A stretch of 64,000 bases of DNA from Natronoglomus mannanivorans (lineage in GTDB: Archaea; Halobacteriota; Halobacteria; Halobacteriales; Natrialbaceae): contig JAOPKB010000003.1 in the NCBI GenBank assembly GCA_025517485.1, positions 1 to 64,000 of the forward strand. Reading direction: 5' to 3'. A model generated the notes under the pieces. That model was not told the DNA's origin. It worked only from the letters and a program-made list of their open reading frames with translations, and made no database searches. This document shows, piece by piece, positions 62,091-64,000 of this stretch (position 1 is its first letter; each line of letters begins with the position of its first letter). A program made the translations under genes and the position numbers.

Positions 62091-63086
62091 CTACAACACG
62101 GACAGATCCACCGTGAAGAACGAGTGGTGGGCGTCCTCGAGCGCCGGTTTCGGGTCCCCGGTCGCGTCGACCGCGGCGGTCGCGTCGGCGTCGACCTCTT
62201 CGGCGACCGCGTCGACGGCGCCGCGCTGGCCGACGAGGTAGAGGCGATCGGCGTCGACGTCACGCCGGACGTCGGCGATCGCCTCCCGACAGCGCTCGAG
62301 GTGGTCGTCGATCTGGCCGTCGCGAATCCGTTCGAACCGCGCCTGCGAGAACCCGCCTTTCGAGTGGCTGCCCTTGACGTCGCTCTCGAATCCGCGGTAG
62401 TCCACGCGGTCTCGACCCTCGTAGACGCCGATCGCGAACAGATCCGCGCGAACGAGTGCGAGGGCGTAGGTCCCCGACGGCTGGAACCACTCCGCCTCGA
62501 GGTCGAACCGGTCGCTCCACATTGGGTCGAGAGCGGGAACGAGCGGTCCCTCGAGGGCGACCGAGACGAGACTCGCGTCGTCGACGCAGACGAGACACGG
62601 GGCGGCGTCGCCGGCGAGTGCGGCCCGGTCGCCGAGCGCGTCGGCGACGGGTTCGGGGACGCCGTGTGGCCCCTCTTTCTCTTCCTCGCTCTCTCTGTCT
62701 CCGTTTCCGTTTCCGTTTCTGTTTCTCACCCTCTCGCCCCCTCCCGCACCGATGCCAACTGTTGCAGTCAACGCTCCTTCGGGTCCCGTCCGGAACGAGG
62801 AGAGTCGATCGAGTACCGCCTCGAGTCGCTCGCCGCGAAGCCGTTCCTGCCGTCGGTACTCGAGGTCGAGACCGTCGTCGTCGTCGAGTCGCTCCAGTTC
62901 GCCCTCGAGTTGGGCGATGCGGTCCTCGAGTCGGTTCTGTCGCTCTTCGGCCTCCTGACGGGCGGTGACGGCGTCAGAGCGACGCTCGGATTCGGCCTCG
63001 AACCGCTTTTGCAGTCGCTCGTTCTCGTCCTCGAGTTCGTCGATCCGCGCCTTCAGCGACGCGCGACCGAGCAACCGGTCGATCAT
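62091..63086 (-). CDS. Vms1/Ankzf1-family peptidyl-tRNA hydrolase
   Basis: The 331-residue protein starts with a coiled coil (about 8-75, many EERQNRLEDR repeats), contains a low-complexity insert (NRNGNGNGDRESEEEK), then the VLRF1-type release-factor domain: FAIGVYEGRDRVDYRGFESD, KGSHSKGGFSQARFERIRDG with the catalytic Gln in GGxSQxRFxR, and YLVGQRGAVDAVAEEV. Vms1 relatives release nascent chains from stalled ribosomes or repair tRNA ends. It is not part of an operon here. The family call is firm because of the GGFSQARF motif. Confidence 0.9.
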   Translation of the reverse strand: MIDRLLGRASLKARIDELEDENERLQKRFEAESERRSDAVTARQEAEERQNRLEDRIAQLEGELERLDDDDGLDLEYRRQERLRGERLEAVLDRLSSFRTGPEGALTATVGIGAGGGERVRNRNGNGNGDRESEEEKEGPHGVPEPVADALGDRAALAGDAAPCLVCVDDASLVSVALEGPLVPALDPMWSDRFDLEAEWFQPSGTYALALVRADLFAIGVYEGRDRVDYRGFESDVKGSHSKGGFSQARFERIRDGQIDDHLERCREAIADVRRDVDADRLYLVGQRGAVDAVAEEVDADATAAVDATGDPKPALEDAHHSFFTVDLSVL

Positions 63087-63133
63087 CGGGCGAACACGCG
63101 TAACGCGGTTACTTTTAGATTCCGGCGTGGCTG

Positions 63134-63493
63134 TCAGGTTCCGACGTCGGAGTGACCCCCACCCGAAAACGAGAGCAACTGCTGGGCTCGCTCCCGGCGA
63201 GCGAGGAACACCTCCCGGAGCGAGGGCGGGTTCCGAACTCGTGTGTCCTCGAGCAGTTCCTCGGGGACTGCGAGCGTGTTCGTCGGTACGTCCTCGCCGC
63301 CGTGGACGGGGAAGTGCTGGGACTCGAGTTTCATCACGAGCGGCGTGTCGAGTCGTTCGAGCCCCTCACCTGTCGCGTACAGTTCCTCGTTAACGCGTTC
63401 GTGTTGGTCGCTGTGCATGAGCGCCCGACTACCGTCGGTCGGCGTCACGTAGAGGCGTCCGAGATAGTAGCCACGAGAGAACACCTCGAACAT
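63134..63493 (-). CDS. DUF5802-like small conserved haloarchaeal protein
   Basis: The 119-residue protein begins MFEVFSRGYYLGRLYVTPTD and has ERVNEELYATGEGLERLDTP, then LVMKLESQHFPVHGGEDVP, a block pattern I recognise from a haloarchaeal small family (DUF5802). ATG 63493 gives this start; ATG 63508 upstream (MVTVTMFEVF) is an alternative. Function unknown, but the family is almost universal in haloarchaea. Confidence 0.8.
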   Translation of the reverse strand: MFEVFSRGYYLGRLYVTPTDGSRALMHSDQHERVNEELYATGEGLERLDTPLVMKLESQHFPVHGGEDVPTNTLAVPEELLEDTRVRNPPSLREVFLARRERAQQLLSFSGGGHSDVGT

Positions 63494-63875
63494 GGTAACA
63501 GTAACCATGGGCCGGAATGACATAACTATTCTGCGAGCAGGCTTAAGTCCGACCGCTATCAGCGTGATTCACGTCACCTGTGTTGGCAGATCGATAACAG
63601 GTACAGTAACGAGTACTTGCGCCGAAACGGTTAGCGATCCAATTAGACGACAACGATGAAAGGCTTACGCAGTGATACGACGGTCCGAAACGTTCGGGTA
63701 AACAGTGCGGGATTTCGAGTGGATCCGTCGAGACCCGTCACGAGTCTCGGGGCCACGACGTGCCTACGGGCGGCGGTTTGAACGCTAAAAACGAACGTGA
63801 ATTCTCAGATCCCCCGATTGAACGATTCGAACGAAGGTCTTCCTTTTTAAGATGTTAGCGGCTACAGAGTGAGTA
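63494..63875. other. intergenic region with TATA box
   Basis: About 380 bases between the DUF5802-like gene and the partial gene at the window end. It is moderately AT-rich, with TTTTTAAG at 63844-63851 as the likely promoter of the partial gene 32 bases upstream of its start, exactly as for PspA. No frame or repeat is convincing. Confidence 0.4.
63844..63851 (+). promoter_or_regulatory. TATA box of the partial gene at the window end
   Basis: TTTTTAAG starts 32 bases before the ATG at 63876. The same eight bases at the same distance precede the PspA gene, which supports both calls and a leaderless transcript. Confidence 0.55.
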
Positions 63876-64000
63876 ATGACTGCGACCCGTGCGTCGATCA
63901 TCGTCGTGTTGCTGATCGTGGGTGGCCTCGCCATCGCACCTGTCGCCAGCACGGCGTTCGTTGGCGACCTCATCGACACCACCGACGGAGCGATCGAGTC
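63876..64000 (+). CDS. partial gene for an exported protein, cut by the window end
   Basis: The 41 visible residues begin MTATRASIIVVLLIVGGLAI, a Sec-type signal or membrane anchor, followed by APVASTAFVGDLIDTTDGAI. Several haloarchaeal cell-surface proteins start this way. The reading frame is open to the end of the window, so length and function cannot be judged. The consensus-like promoter just upstream supports the start. Confidence 0.7.
   Translation, partial: MTATRASIIVVLLIVGGLAIAPVASTAFVGDLIDTTDGAIE

Noticed and set aside
1..64000. CRISPR array, rRNA operon or complete tRNA gene
   Set aside because: No regularly spaced repeats, no rRNA-like conserved stretches and only one isolated T-arm-like hairpin were seen.

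Overview
The window is chromosomal DNA from a halophilic archaeon of the class Halobacteria, probably a Natrialbaceae-like genus (the genus is inference). The proteins are strongly acidic, codons are GC-rich at third positions, and most promoters are TATA boxes about 25-32 bases before the start codon, as in leaderless haloarchaeal transcripts. Exported proteins carry twin-arginine (Tat) signals. Many small proteins resemble families known only from haloarchaea. Gene density is high and there is no rRNA, complete tRNA or CRISPR array.

Layout: 0-9 kb holds a Tat-exported chymotrypsin-fold protein, an acyl-CoA carboxylase carboxyltransferase subunit, a MaoC hydratase divergent from a CitE-like lyase, and glutamate dehydrogenase. 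9-18 kb holds a histidine kinase with an odd C-terminal domain, acyl-CoA dehydrogenase, a RIO-like kinase, an aldehyde dehydrogenase and a nitroreductase. 18-25 kb is nucleotide metabolism: purB divergent from a purN-purH fusion, then carA divergent from an Lrp/AsnC regulator with a palindromic operator between them. 25-38 kb holds a lipid kinase broken by an in-frame stop, a type 1 IPP isomerase-like Nudix protein without the catalytic cysteine, a four-gene ABC exporter operon, a BBE-type flavin oxidase, a ribB fragment, a sulfite-oxidase-family molybdoenzyme, moaB and a 5-formyl-THF cyclo-ligase-like gene.

38-45 kb carries guaAB and pyrG, separated by two Tat-exported proteins (a GH43 glycosidase with a ricin-type lectin domain, and an alpha/beta hydrolase) that share a C-terminal dockerin-like module. 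45-52 kb holds small conserved genes, a PspA homologue, an HPP-family protein and two decayed 3' ends of IS200/IS605 (TnpB-type) elements. 53-58.2 kb contains three paralogues of a four-helix membrane protein family I cannot name, interleaved with an epimerase and a fumarylacetoacetase-fold enzyme. 59.8-62 kb is a dgcN-dgcA D-glutamate operon, followed by a Vms1/Ankzf1-type peptidyl-tRNA hydrolase.

Themes: glutamate and nitrogen metabolism recurs (gdh, carA, lrp, dgcNA), as does purine and pyrimidine synthesis (purB, purNH, guaAB, pyrG, carA). The parts I judge most likely to be undescribed are the three-paralogue membrane family, the dockerin-bearing secreted pair, the kinase-lectin-like fusion and the TnpB-less transposon ends. 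All functional calls come from reading motifs by eye; no database search was run.
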